A DNA stretch of 64,000 nucleotides, from positions 35,438,478 through 35,502,477 of the forward strand of contig OU744732.1 in the NCBI GenBank assembly GCA_916613615.1, read 5' to 3'. Both the position numbers and the translations under genes were made by a program. Below the pieces are notes generated by a model. That model was not told the origin of the DNA. It searched no databases and saw only the letters and a list, made by a program, of their open reading frames with translations. The DNA is from Steromphala cineraria. Taxonomy: Eukaryota > Mollusca > Gastropoda > Trochida > Trochidae. Positions 44,521-54,396 of the stretch are shown piece by piece (the first letter of the stretch is position 1; every line of letters begins with the position of its first letter).

Positions 44521-47500
44521 TGAATATATCGAGCAATATCAAAATCATTAACCCATGACGAGACCATGCTTAAGAGATGAACGTGTTGTGTTTGTACAAG
44601 TATACTCTATTATTTGCGACACCAAATCTGTTAGCTTAGTTCAATGTCAACTTGGTCCATTCACTAATGGATACGAGTGCATACATCTTATTTCCCCGAC
44701 AGGTCATCCATTCGCCCGAGACACATTTATATTTTGTTATGTATCCTTGGTAAATAGTGAGAAATAGTTGGTGTAAGGTATATACCTCTGTTGGGAAAAT
44801 TCCCACTTTGACCTACTGAATCATACATAAGGTTTGGTTCTGGACTATCAATAGTTAATATAGGTCATCTTTCTTCTATTTAATGTTACAATGTATAGCA
44901 AACATTAAATTGGCAGGCCGATATGAACTCTCGCTTACTTGGTTAAATAAACAAACCTTTCGCTATCTCTAGGTTTTTAAAGTAATTACATCATTTCTAA
45001 TTATGATAAAGTAGGTATATCTATAGAGCAGTCGGGTATTCGTTACTGATGGATATACAAAACTTAATAAGGTAGGAATCACTGTTATTTTCTGTAAAGG
45101 AAAATAAAATTCGCTACTTTATGAAAACTGTCTATTGTTTCAGCGTTAAATCATATCATTCATGTCGTGAAATGTGCTTTCTATGATGATAGCTATTTCA
45201 GGGAATATGCATAAAATGGCTATATTTGCAAGTCCAGTGATAAACTTCAAGAAGCATATTAGATATAGTTTAGCTTATCAAAACGTTTTAAGAAAGATAC
45301 TCTGTGTCACTTTAATAAACTATGGGAACAGTTTCATGTTTGCTAGAGAAATCTTAGTTTACTATTCATAAAATGTTTATCTATGTTTTGTAAACCTTCA
45401 AACACATTGGAATACAAGTTGTTTGACGAATAACTATGATGGAAATTGATTGAATATAATCATAATTTACATTCAAAAATTGTTTCATATCATGAACATA
45501 TAACATGAATATTCTAATTGAAAACATTATTATCAAGTAATATCAAAATCATTCGCCCATAACCACGAGACCTTTAAAAACCCTCGCTAAGAGATGAATG
45601 TGTGTTTATACAAGGGTCGTATTATTCGTGAGAGTCCAACTCTGTTAGCTTAGCTCAATGTCAACTAAGCCAATTCACCCGTGACCACGAGTGCTAGAGT
45701 GAATAATAGCATATATCCTCCTGTACATCTCATCTTATCTCCGACAGGCCCTAGTCGCTCAGACCTAGTAAGTGAATAGAGTATGTGAAATTACTTTTAT
45801 GATCAAATCATAGACAATAAACTGTTAATCATAGAAAATAACCTGCTTATAATAGATAAGAGAGTGTAGTCTTACAAAGCATAATACCTTCATGTATATG
45901 TTTATGTGCAGTAAAACATCTTTTAGCTGGTTCTTTGGATGCAATCCTAATTATTGATATTTGACAGACATGATCATTGCATTGATATGTTTTACCCATA
46001 AATATCGAACTCTTTTATACATTGCTAGATTTATTGACAAACTATATTGTTTCTGTAATCAAAATTAAAATCGATATTATCTCTCCATTTTTCGTCTAAA
46101 TGATTCAGTTACATTTTGCTTATTATACACTCATGTGAAGACGTTGACATTGAAAAGTATATAAACAAACACATTATGAATACACTATTCTAGCCAAATC
46201 ACTACAGGGTAAAAACAATCCAAACAATTCCTTGTTGAATATATTGAACATAAAACAAATTTGTCTGCCTGTTCCGTCTACCATAATCCTTATCTAAAAC
46301 ATTCACAAATTATATTTTCAAGCTCAACACACATTGTAAAACTTATGTCATTTGAAAAAGTTATAATCTTATAAAAATGGTTTTTGGAATTGAATTTTAC
46401 TTCTTCTCGATTTGGGAAAATTTAAAACAAAATTACGTTTGACAAATTAACGCTCCCCCATTTAAGGCTGTACTGAACTGTATCAATGTTGACCTTTAAT
46501 ATAATGACTAATTTCAACTTCAGGTAGTCAATAAAATAGCACAATTTGACAAAGTTGAGACTGTTGCTTAATTCAATAAATATGTATGTAGACCCTCAAA
46601 CATATATGTATACATTTACCCATTGTCAGTCTAGTTATAAGATTATTGAATTATTCAATTCCTTTCAACCATTTTGAATAAGATACCCACAAAATGCCAA
46701 TGTTCAATAACCCGATGAGCACAACTTTAATAATCGACTAAGACATTTTGTTTGTATCTTACTGAAATAGACCATATCTGATACATAATGTGCAACCGAT
46801 TTCGTGTGAGGGGTTCAGCAGTGTTATTGTGTTCACTCATGCGATAAACCTCTCCCGTTTATTTACCTAAAGTCGCTTTCAACTTGTACAGAACTTGTTG
46901 CATGGTTCTCACATAACCATGCATATTTAAAGAGGGTTCAACTTAAAAGAGTTTAATTACCACTTTACTATTTACTACGCTAATTGAAAATATCATAAAA
47001 CTCTAAAACAAAGTTTATCAATGCAACAATATTACCTACATAACAAAACAACAAACATACACAAATAATGTAAAACTTTTTACTCTCAGTCATAAATCTT
47101 AGGTAAACCTTATTTAGGCTCATTCTAAATCCAGTCCCTGAATTACACATATATTATATCATAATTATTATTATCGATGTGAAATGGACTCAATTTATGA
47201 GTTTGGTTTGACTGCCTGAAATAACATCTGGACAATTTTCACTCCTAGCATGGGGTAAAAATATCACCGAAATCCATATTATTCTCAAGATATTGTGTTG
47301 ATTTGCAATCACCTAGCACAATTAGGGTTGAGTTGTTCAGTTGAATAGGTTTATTTAGAAATTCTGATTATATGATTGATTTGTTGCTATTTTGCTCAAA
47401 GAGTATTTCACCAATAAAAGGAATGCACTTTCTATTTACAATGACAGTTTGAACTAAATACTAAGTTTTCTATCTCAACATAGTACATCCTATTAACATA

Positions 47501-49235
47501 CATACATAAATATCTACATACAGAATCTAGTTTAATTTCAACAATTTTGAATGCTATAAAATATGTTATTAAGGAATAAAGATAAAACAACTTAAGATAA
47601 GCATCATATGGGTAACATTTCTTCAATATATTTAGATGAAACAGCTTTAACCGAGTTTGGCAGTATTCACTCAAGCGATAAACCTCTCCCGTTTATGTAC
47701 ATAAAGTCTTGTTTGCACATAACTGCTTTCACACTTCTCTAGTTTGTTAGTTTACCTCGAAGACGCAAGCGTGTAAATATGTCGATTCTTTCCAAATATG
47801 AAGTATTGTTGGTCAATAATGAAGTAGAGAAGAGATATGTGAACTTAAAAATGTAATTAAACTCTATGTTTACATGAGTTCTAAGGAGACTCTAGGTTAA
47901 CAACCTTATCAAAAGATTTTTGTTGTTGAATATTGCTTTGAATTGACATTCAATTCTTGATTCACACCCTTGTTCTACGATGTCAGGGTGTCGTTGAGTA
48001 TATGTCATATGTCTTGTCTCTGTATCTCTACCGAAACACCTGGATTGGGGTGGGGATCAGCTGTGATTTACTTTGGTAAAAAATGTTTACACATATTTCT
48101 ATTACTTACTGATTCGTTCTACTCAAGTGTTTGCAATGCGAGATCATTCAGATCATAGGATTATAACAATTTTGACAAATGACATCTTCACAGGATGATG
48201 TATGCATTAAGGGTGGGATCGTGTCGTGACAAATTTTGTCAACTAGTACAATGCTTTTGAAATAATATTTTATGAGACGAATCATTTACGAATGTGTTCA
48301 TTCATGCATGCATGCATGGGGGTAAATTACTCCTGGCATTTTCACATGTGCAAATAGTTGTTGATCACTTACACGAGTTAAGCATTTCAAACTGTCACTA
48401 TATGAAATCCCAATAACCTTAAAATTATTCTTTCAAGATACAATTGGTATTTTTCGATAAAATGACACCCACGAGGACAAATGTGACATACGGGAATGAC
48501 TCCTTGAAAATTTATGATACTGAATGTTGTGAAAACACATTAATAACTTTATTTATGGACATTTAAATTTTTTTACAATGTTGAATACTCGGCGAATGGA
48601 AAGTTCTCACTCAAACGAATCCAACGGCGTATATGAAACATGAAATTCGATTCATTAGATGTCCAGGTATTCAACATTGTAACTGTTGGACTGTTCCATT
48701 TGTAAACAAGTCGGAGGGAGAATAGGTTGTCATTGACCAAATACACAGTTGATCAATACTATCTTCATTATGTACCCATTTGATAAGATTGTGTTGGTGT
48801 TTTTTGGGAGACATTTGGAACTTCAAACTTTCTTGCCAACTGTATAATTCACTATGGATATGTTAATGACATCATGATGATGCCATCCTTCTTAATTCGT
48901 TACGATGATAGTCGATATATTTGAAATGTCTTCATCATTTTCCTCTCTTCGAGACCTTTCCAACAAAGATAGGTCCCATGTCGATATTGACAATTTTTAT
49001 TCGTTCAGCTATGCATTAAAGAAGGTTTGATGATGTTATTTCCTGTGACTCACTTCCTGTGGTGGTAAAATGTCAATAACTTTCTTGATTATGGACCGAT
49101 GTCATTAATTCTTTTTGTGTTGTGATGCCCAACTCATATGCTACGTTTTTTTACAATCATTGAATAGTAACAGTTACATATTAATTTATTTCTATTTAGA
49201 CAGAATGACAGAACACCAAAGTATTTTTCAAATAA
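44521..49235. other. Gene-poor Polinton interior with internal duplications
   Basis: AT-rich, with only short chance frames. 44525-44725 and 45535-45770 are diverged direct copies (sharing AATATCAAAATCATT, AGAGATGAA, CTGTTAGCTTAG and CAATGTCAACT). 46815-46905 and 47650-47740 share GCGATAAACCTCTCCCGTTT. 48577-48592 and 48666-48682 form a hairpin on ACAATGTTGAATAC. A minus-strand AATAAA (TTTATT at about 49236) probably ends the late gene block. Confidence 0.6.
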
Positions 49236-49305
49236 CTTTTATTACCATTAATGTAAACATGTTTATTCACTGATCTCATGTAATTGTATTTCATTTTCTT
49301 TACAT

Positions 49306-49956
49306 TCAAAATGATTCCAAGTTTCTGAACTGTCCTCCGGGTACACCAAATCTTGATTTACGTTTGATATATAGTCTTTTTGCAGCGGCAAGTTTGTTTT
49401 TGGAAGTCTTCCTATCATGACTTTTTCTCAGAAGATCTTTGGGCACGTGTAAGCCATGCAGCACTTGAAGAAAGTCTTTGTATCCAGTTGGTCTCTTAGA
49501 AGAAGTGGAAGAAGGTGGTAGGATCACGGACCGAATAAGTTTCACGAGGTTTGAACCTTCCACCACTTTTCCATCTCGCACCACAAGTTCTAAATTATCG
49601 GTCACCTTCAAGTCGCTCCTCGAGGACTTGATGTTTTCTTTGAGAAATATCCACAAAGCCATTAATTTTCCCATGTCTTTTTTAGAAGTAACTTTTTTGA
49701 GAAGAAGATCGGGAACTCGAAGCAAAACATTATCTGCAGGTTGTAGATTGCTTTCATCTTGTGCATCCCCTCTTGAAGTCGATGCGTTGTCCATGTTTTC
49801 ATTTGTTGATTCAGTCACTGTCGTCGCCGCTGTCTCTTGTTGACCCGACGGACTTGCTGCAGTCTGATGATGATTCTTCTTCTTCTGTTCGTCCTGTTGT
49901 CCAGACATCAGTCTCTGGTAGGTGTCTCTGGTCAAGAGTACCATCGGACGAGACAT
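49306..49956 (-). CDS. Polinton conserved small protein (pX-region partner)
   Basis: 216 residues from the ATG at 49956 (MSRPMVLLTRDTYQRLMSG). An upstream in-frame GTG would add 17. It has a low-complexity Gln/Ser/Thr stretch (about 25-75), a middle segment LLLKKVTSKKDMGKLMALW, and a C-terminal PTGYKDFLQVLHGLHVPKDL block with a basic tail. From memory, Polinton/adintovirus relatives encode similar proteins with a GWxxFLxxLxxLNVP-like end downstream of a pX-like gene; function is unknown, possibly virion-associated. It overlaps the preceding gene by about 145 bases in another frame and is last in the minus-strand block, before an AATAAA near 49236. Confidence 0.6.
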   Translation of the reverse strand: MSRPMVLLTRDTYQRLMSGQQDEQKKKNHHQTAASPSGQQETAATTVTESTNENMDNASTSRGDAQDESNLQPADNVLLRVPDLLLKKVTSKKDMGKLMALWIFLKENIKSSRSDLKVTDNLELVVRDGKVVEGSNLVKLIRSVILPPSSTSSKRPTGYKDFLQVLHGLHVPKDLLRKSHDRKTSKNKLAAAKRLYIKRKSRFGVPGGQFRNLESF

Positions 49957-50308
49957 CGTTGTCGTCAAAGGAGGAGGAGGTAGGCGATACAGTTGAAAGG
50001 TAGGCACGATAGGATCTGATGCAAACGGGTAGCACAGACTGATGCTTGATTAACAACTCACGTTTGACACGTCTGCTTATCTTCTTGGCGGCTAAGGTTC
50101 GAATGCACTTTTTGTTCCTGGACAGTCGAGTTTTATCCTCATCCCCCACGGGTATGTTTCCCCTCAGTATGTTAAATATGAGAGTAATCAATGCCATAAA
50201 CTGTTCGCCCAATGCGTGCTTTAACAAAGCTTTTCTTTGTCCAACGTTGGCTTGTTCCAACATCAGCAGGAAAGTTGCATGTTTTTCTAACAATTCACAG
50301 CAGCTCAT
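49811..50308 (-). CDS. Polinton pX-like small protein
   Basis: 165 residues. The N-terminal ~85 (ELLEKHATFLLMLEQANVGQ, LIFNILRGNIPVG, RLSRNKKCIRTLAAKKISRR) match my recollection of a conserved Polinton/adintovirus protein compared with adenovirus core protein X. Relatives usually continue into a short GGFLP-type hydrophobic tail. Here KHQSVLPV is followed by an acidic Ser/Asp-rich end lying over the next gene. The tail may therefore be frameshifted, or the C-terminus may be new sequence created by the overlap. Probable role: condensing or packaging DNA, by analogy only. Confidence 0.6.
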   Translation of the reverse strand: MSCCELLEKHATFLLMLEQANVGQRKALLKHALGEQFMALITLIFNILRGNIPVGDEDKTRLSRNKKCIRTLAAKKISRRVKRELLIKHQSVLPVCIRSYRAYLSTVSPTSSSFDDNDVSSDGTLDQRHLPETDVWTTGRTEEEESSSDCSKSVGSTRDSGDDSD

Positions 50309-50418
50309 GGTTGGAGATGTTTAATGTTTGTCAGTCCGTTTTCATATGTTCAAGTGTAGCTGAGTCAATGGCCTTTTATGTCACCCAAAGAATGAGAAAG
50401 AGATGTTGTTCTTAACAA

Positions 50419-50748
50419 CTAGCAGCCTTTCTTCTTGTTGCCTTTGGGTTCACCTACCATGTGAATGTAGCTACAGTGGGGAGACAGTCTAAAGTGTTCT
50501 GTCATGGGGTCGTCTTCCGGTATCCAACGATGAACACGAAGCTTGCACTTGAAACAGTAAGCCTTGTCAGATTTTCCAGTGTATACAAATCCTGCCTCGG
50601 CCAAAGATGTTGGAGACTGTTTCATTTGAAGAGGCCAGGTGTCGAACGACTTCAGTCTGTCGGTAAACTTTTGTCCATAAACCTCACCATAGGTGTCCGC
50701 TTTGGCGCAGTCAGTTTCTATGTCGTCGAATCTTCCACACACGTCCAT
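50419..50748 (-). CDS. BIR-domain (IAP-like) protein carried by the Polinton
   Basis: 109 residues with one BIR domain over about 31-97. RLKSFDTWP opens it, SLAEAGFVYTG follows, and the zinc ligands are C65, C68, H85 and C92 in the exact CX2C-X16-HX6C spacing. No RING or second BIR is present; the protein ends in a basic GNKKKGC tail. BIR proteins of the IAP family bind caspases or IAP antagonists and are used by baculoviruses, among others, to block apoptosis. Here the gene lies in line with the capsid genes, between ATPase and pX-like genes, on the same strand. That suggests it is a cargo gene expressed during the element's cycle. Whether it blocks cell death is inference; single-BIR proteins can also act in cytokinesis. 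Confidence 0.8.
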   Translation of the reverse strand: MDVCGRFDDIETDCAKADTYGEVYGQKFTDRLKSFDTWPLQMKQSPTSLAEAGFVYTGKSDKAYCFKCKLRVHRWIPEDDPMTEHFRLSPHCSYIHMVGEPKGNKKKGC

Positions 50749-50860
50749 TTTTTACTGAGGGCACAGAGCTTAAAGAGGTCTTACTGCTCGGGTCGAGGGG
50801 TTGAACATGAAATGATGAAACGTAGTACATGGGTGTCGTTTTATAATATAATCATCACCT

Positions 50861-51529
50861 TCACTGTGGTAGGTATACCGTGCACACGTCACCAGGGAAA
50901 ATACCCGTCCTTAAACGACCATATTCTTCATCAGCGTAGGGGGAGGCATCCAACACCAGATACCCGTATTTTTGCCTAGCCACAGCATCCTGGAAGGACT
51001 CGGCAAAATATTTGGCCTGTCCCGGGAATATTTGCGAGGCCAAAATTTTGTATTCATGTGCCGAACGTGGATTGGATAACAGAACAAAATAATGCGTGTT
51101 TAAAGACATAGTTCTGCTGTATTCTCCTTTGGGATAGGCGGATTGTTGTATGTTGATGACCGAAATCCCCAGGTGATGCGAAAGGGTGGTATAGAGATTT
51201 AAAAACAAAGAACTCTTGGAAACTTCCTGCATGAAGTCATCTATCACGAGTAGACACTGTTTGTTCGATTCTGTGGAGTAATATTTCAGCTCATCCTCCG
51301 TAGGTAGCGAATCTTGAAATCTGATGTTAGGAATGCTTTTTGCCATGTCCTCGTAGAGCTCTTGCCAAATAGCGTAACAGTAAACTATCAGTGTGGGTGC
51401 CAGCTCAAACATGCTCTCGGCCTCTTTCAACAGTCGGGTGGCAAACACCGTTTTTCCACTCGAGCTACCGCCCAGGATCGATATCCGGGTGGGCGTCTTG
51501 AACGCCATGGGGCACGTGGTCTTTTCCAT
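50861..51529 (-). CDS. Polinton A32-like DNA-packaging ATPase
   Basis: About 222 residues from the ATG at 51529 (MEKTTCPMAFK). An upstream in-frame start at 51601 would add 24 but is less likely. Walker A GGSSSGKT is at residues 20-27 and Walker B CLLVIDDF at 92-99, with INIQQS as the likely sensor segment. It belongs to the FtsK/HerA superfamily, like the vaccinia A32 and adenovirus-analogue packaging ATPases, and is expected to pump the linear genome into a capsid. All catalytic residues are present and the length is normal for the family. Neighbours are the protease upstream and the BIR gene downstream. Confidence 0.85.
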   Translation of the reverse strand: MEKTTCPMAFKTPTRISILGGSSSGKTVFATRLLKEAESMFELAPTLIVYCYAIWQELYEDMAKSIPNIRFQDSLPTEDELKYYSTESNKQCLLVIDDFMQEVSKSSLFLNLYTTLSHHLGISVINIQQSAYPKGEYSRTMSLNTHYFVLLSNPRSAHEYKILASQIFPGQAKYFAESFQDAVARQKYGYLVLDASPYADEEYGRLRTGIFPGDVCTVYLPQ

Positions 51530-51708
51530 GATGATGACTCGTTTGTCTCGCTCTCCCAACTGACACAAATCACCATTACATAAACTATATGTAAGGACCA
51601 CAAAGAGGATATTTGGACTAAGCTATTTTATTTCTTTTATATTCATTTTCATTGGCAGTTTATACATTGAACATGCATATAGTAGAATACATTGGAATAC
51701 AATGTGGA

Positions 51709-52212
51709 TTATTTACAGATAGAAGATGACATACAGGAATGTCTGCAATATTTGAAATAGCGACACATGGTCCTTGATACAAAAACATCGTTCCAGAGCA
51801 AGTCATGAGTATGAAAGCGATGGACAATCTGATTTAAACTTAAATTATCTTTAAATTTATGCAACAAATAATATAAACAATACAACCCACATATGTTTGA
51901 ATCTAAAGATTGCAACTGCTGATGGTTGTGTTGATAAAAAGCAGTGTATGACTTTAAATATCTGTCAATGTCCACATCAATGGCTTCTCCGAGACTGTCA
52001 AATAGTTCTGCTTGGTTCCCCTTGAGATAAATGGCAATCCAGTGACGACCTTTATTTTGCCTTTTCTCGGTATTGACAATGAGGCCCACACCTCGGGCAC
52101 GCATCCCGGCTGGGATAAAGGATGGTAGAGTATCTTTAGCATACACGCCTAACACATGTCTCTCTAAACTACCATCGCACTGGACAGCGCACCAAAGTTC
52201 CGAAGCATTCAT
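51709..52212 (-). CDS. Polinton adenain-like cysteine protease
   Basis: 167 residues from the ATG at 52212 (MNASELWC). The in-frame GTG at 52230 overlaps the major capsid stop and is less likely. The catalytic set is visible: H57 in GRHWIAIYL, D72 in ELFDSLG, Q101 and C108 in LQSLDSNICG, with the Q-x6-C spacing of adenovirus protease. These enzymes (C5/Ulp1-like fold) cleave capsid and core precursors during virion maturation. The frame is intact. It starts 18 bases past the major capsid gene, consistent with co-expression. Confidence 0.85.
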   Translation of the reverse strand: MNASELWCAVQCDGSLERHVLGVYAKDTLPSFIPAGMRARGVGLIVNTEKRQNKGRHWIAIYLKGNQAELFDSLGEAIDVDIDRYLKSYTAFYQHNHQQLQSLDSNICGLYCLYYLLHKFKDNLSLNQIVHRFHTHDLLWNDVFVSRTMCRYFKYCRHSCMSSSICK

Positions 52213-52229
52213 CACTGATGATGATTTCA

Positions 52230-53529
52230 CTACTTCACAAAGACGTTGCGCGCCTGATCAATCTCAATGAGAGAGTTTCTCTGTGTCAAGACGACGCAAC
52301 TCAGTGCGGTGGTGAGAGCCGACTTGAATTCCAGTTCAAGCCTCACGTTACCAGATTTGATCAGGTTCAGGTACTCTGACTCTGCACACATTTTGTCAAG
52401 GTCGAAGACAAACAAAGCATTTCCCAGGAGAAACTCGCTTCTGGTGATGTCGTTGCCCTTGTCTTCCTTCCACAGGCCCATAGAATCCATCATTTGAACT
52501 GTCAACATCGTCCGCTTCAGTCGGTTGACCCGGCACACTGACCCCGTCGACGTAGAGTGTAATCTTTTTCAACACAGAAGCCTTGAAGTTGAAGGGATTG
52601 CCGGTGTAGCTGCCATTGACACTGCTACTATCCACCAATCCCACGATGTATCGGTTGGCCACAGGGTTGGAGATGTTGTCTATGGAGTGAGCCTGCTGGC
52701 TGGTCGGAATGCTTGTGACCTTGACCTCGCTCTTGGTGTAGGGATATAAGGCGCTCGATTTGTTGATGAGAGAGGCGTGGGCCAAGATGAGCGCCGAATT
52801 GACCTTGACCTTGCACACACGTAGATACGCATCCAACAGTTGAACTTTGAAACCGTGAGCGGTCACACTGCTCAACAAACAAAACTGGGGATCCGACCTG
52901 TACATCTTTACGGTCATGTCGACTTCGTTGATCAGAAGGCGGTTCATGTCAAAGATGTCTTCGTAGATGGGACCCGATATGGTCAGCTCCTTGCTTCCGG
53001 CTATGAAGCTGGCACGCTGAGCCATTCCACTGTTGATTGATCCGGTGACATCACTACTTTCCAAGTCTGCATCTGTCTCTGCATAGTCCTTGTAGAACAG
53101 CTGAGAGGTCAACTGAGTGCCTTTGGCTTCCTTGCCGTAGCCGAGCAGGACTTTCATCATGCTCTTGTAGGGATAATGGTTGTTTGTTGAAGACACCAAC
53201 TGATTTTGCAAATACACCGCCACATTGGAAAACATGGACTGCATAAACAAGTTTACCGGACTGATGTTCTCATCTTTCGCCAATGCCGTCGTGCCATCAG
53301 ATTGAGTGACCTTGACCTTTAGGTGTAGACGGGTTCTCTTCAGATCGATGTAGTCGCCTCCAGAATTGGACACTTGAAACTCCAGCGGGGTCGAGTCGTT
53401 GATTTGACTCAGAGGTCTCACGTTGACGAAATAATGTTTCTGGATGCTGGTTTGATAAGGGGGCAAGGTGAACAGATTCAACGACTCGGGAACCAACTCT
53501 TCGAATTCCTTGTCATTGATGAGAGCCAT
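52230..53529 (-). CDS. Polinton major capsid protein, frameshifted
   Basis: From the ATG at 53529 the frame resembles the double jelly-roll major capsid protein of Polintons, which forms pseudo-hexameric capsomers. Markers are FTLPPYQTSIQKHYFVNVRP near the N-terminus, ISPVNLFMQSMFSNVAVYLQ about residues 89-108 and ALYPYTKSEVKV about 255. Around 52490 (residue ~345) homology leaves this frame, which runs on to a stop at 52396. It continues one base over, in a frame read from about 52490 to TAG at 52230-52232, with GLWKEDKGNDITRSEFLLGN and ALFVFDL typical of the protein's end. The break behaves like one extra base (or two missing). No slippery heptamer was seen, so a mutation or sequencing error is more likely than programmed frameshifting. 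Confidence 0.8.
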
Positions 53530-53546
53530 GATGATGGTTTTACTTT

Positions 53547-53927
53547 TTAACTAAAGATGTCGTCTTCTTGCACGGGAGTACACTTCAGAGCTTTGGCCGT
53601 CTTGGAAGGAACGAGGGTGTTGTTGTTGTTGTCGGTTCGACGAATCTTCTTCGTTGTGACGCACCTTTCACCCGCCTTGCGTTTTATAGCCTTGGCTCTC
53701 TTGTCTTGGGCTTCTGCTCTTTCCACCTCGCTTTGAGATTCTGACGTTACGTTCACGGCGACTTTGGGGCTCTGCTTTTGTTGTGCTACCGCCAGTCGAC
53801 GAACCGGGATAACCGTCCTTCGAACTTTCCCGTGAAGTAAATTAGATGCTTTCCTCTCATGTTTGCTTTCAAAATAATGTTTGAACTTGCCTAAGTCCGG
53901 AATGTACAAGGGGCGTCTCGAATCCAT
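53547..53927 (-). CDS. Polinton basic virion-type protein, unknown
   Basis: 126 residues between the minor and major capsid genes, same strand, with gaps of about 20 bases. The N-terminus MDSRRPLYIPDLGKFKHYFE is followed by basic stretches (GKVRRTVIPVRR, KRAKAIKRKAGER, TTKKIRR) and an acidic end (EDDIFS). Position and charge suggest a core or capsid-associated DNA-binding protein. That is inference, and no family is firmly recognised. Confidence 0.6.
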   Translation of the reverse strand: MDSRRPLYIPDLGKFKHYFESKHERKASNLLHGKVRRTVIPVRRLAVAQQKQSPKVAVNVTSESQSEVERAEAQDKRAKAIKRKAGERCVTTKKIRRTDNNNNTLVPSKTAKALKCTPVQEDDIFS

Positions 53928-53949
53928 GGTGGTGGTGATAATGAAAGAA

Positions 53950-54378
53950 TCAGTCTGCGAAAGGATACTTTCTCAAGTGAAACGTGGCGTGAGTGTCCTC
54001 CGTCAAGAATGAAGCCCCAGTGGGGTTGTCAGTCCTTAAATAGAGTTCAATGTTGTCAGTTTCCTTCAAATTGACACGCATGTACATGTCGGTAGCAAAA
54101 CTGTAGGTTGGACCTTGTCTCAGATCAATGCGTCTCAACAAGTTCAGCTGAGATTCCCCCACCAGGGAACTATCGCAAAGATTAGACAAAACATCCACAT
54201 AATAATTTTTCACTTTTCCCATATCTAGCTTTCCAAAGTTCAGCTCAGTCAGAGACACTACCCAGAATCCATCAAACATTAGCCTTTGGTTGAGTTTCAC
54301 ACGGAAGTGATATGCTGTGTTCTCTGGAAAGGAAGTTTTTTTCGAATCTGAGCTCTTGAGAAACAGGTACTTCTCCAT
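53950..54378 (-). CDS. Polinton minor capsid (penton-like) protein
   Basis: 142 residues. The start MEKYLFLKSSDSKKTSFPEN, with NTAYHFRVKLNQRLMFDG and FWVVSLTELNFGK, matches the N-terminal strands of the single jelly-roll minor capsid protein of Polintons, which should occupy capsid vertices. It is shorter than many relatives, which may carry a further C-terminal region. No break is visible in the frame. It lies 18 bases downstream of the integrase stop (54397). Confidence 0.65.
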   Translation of the reverse strand: MEKYLFLKSSDSKKTSFPENTAYHFRVKLNQRLMFDGFWVVSLTELNFGKLDMGKVKNYYVDVLSNLCDSSLVGESQLNLLRRIDLRQGPTYSFATDMYMRVNLKETDNIELYLRTDNPTGASFLTEDTHATFHLRKYPFAD

Positions 54379-54396
54379 GACTACTTCTTGAGTTGA

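Noticed and set aside
47970..48158. A 62-codon frame in the Polinton gap
   Set aside because: Short, no conserved pattern, and in a region of duplicated non-coding sequence.
52628..52882. Antisense and shifted frames over the capsid gene
   Set aside because: Shadows of the major capsid coding sequence.
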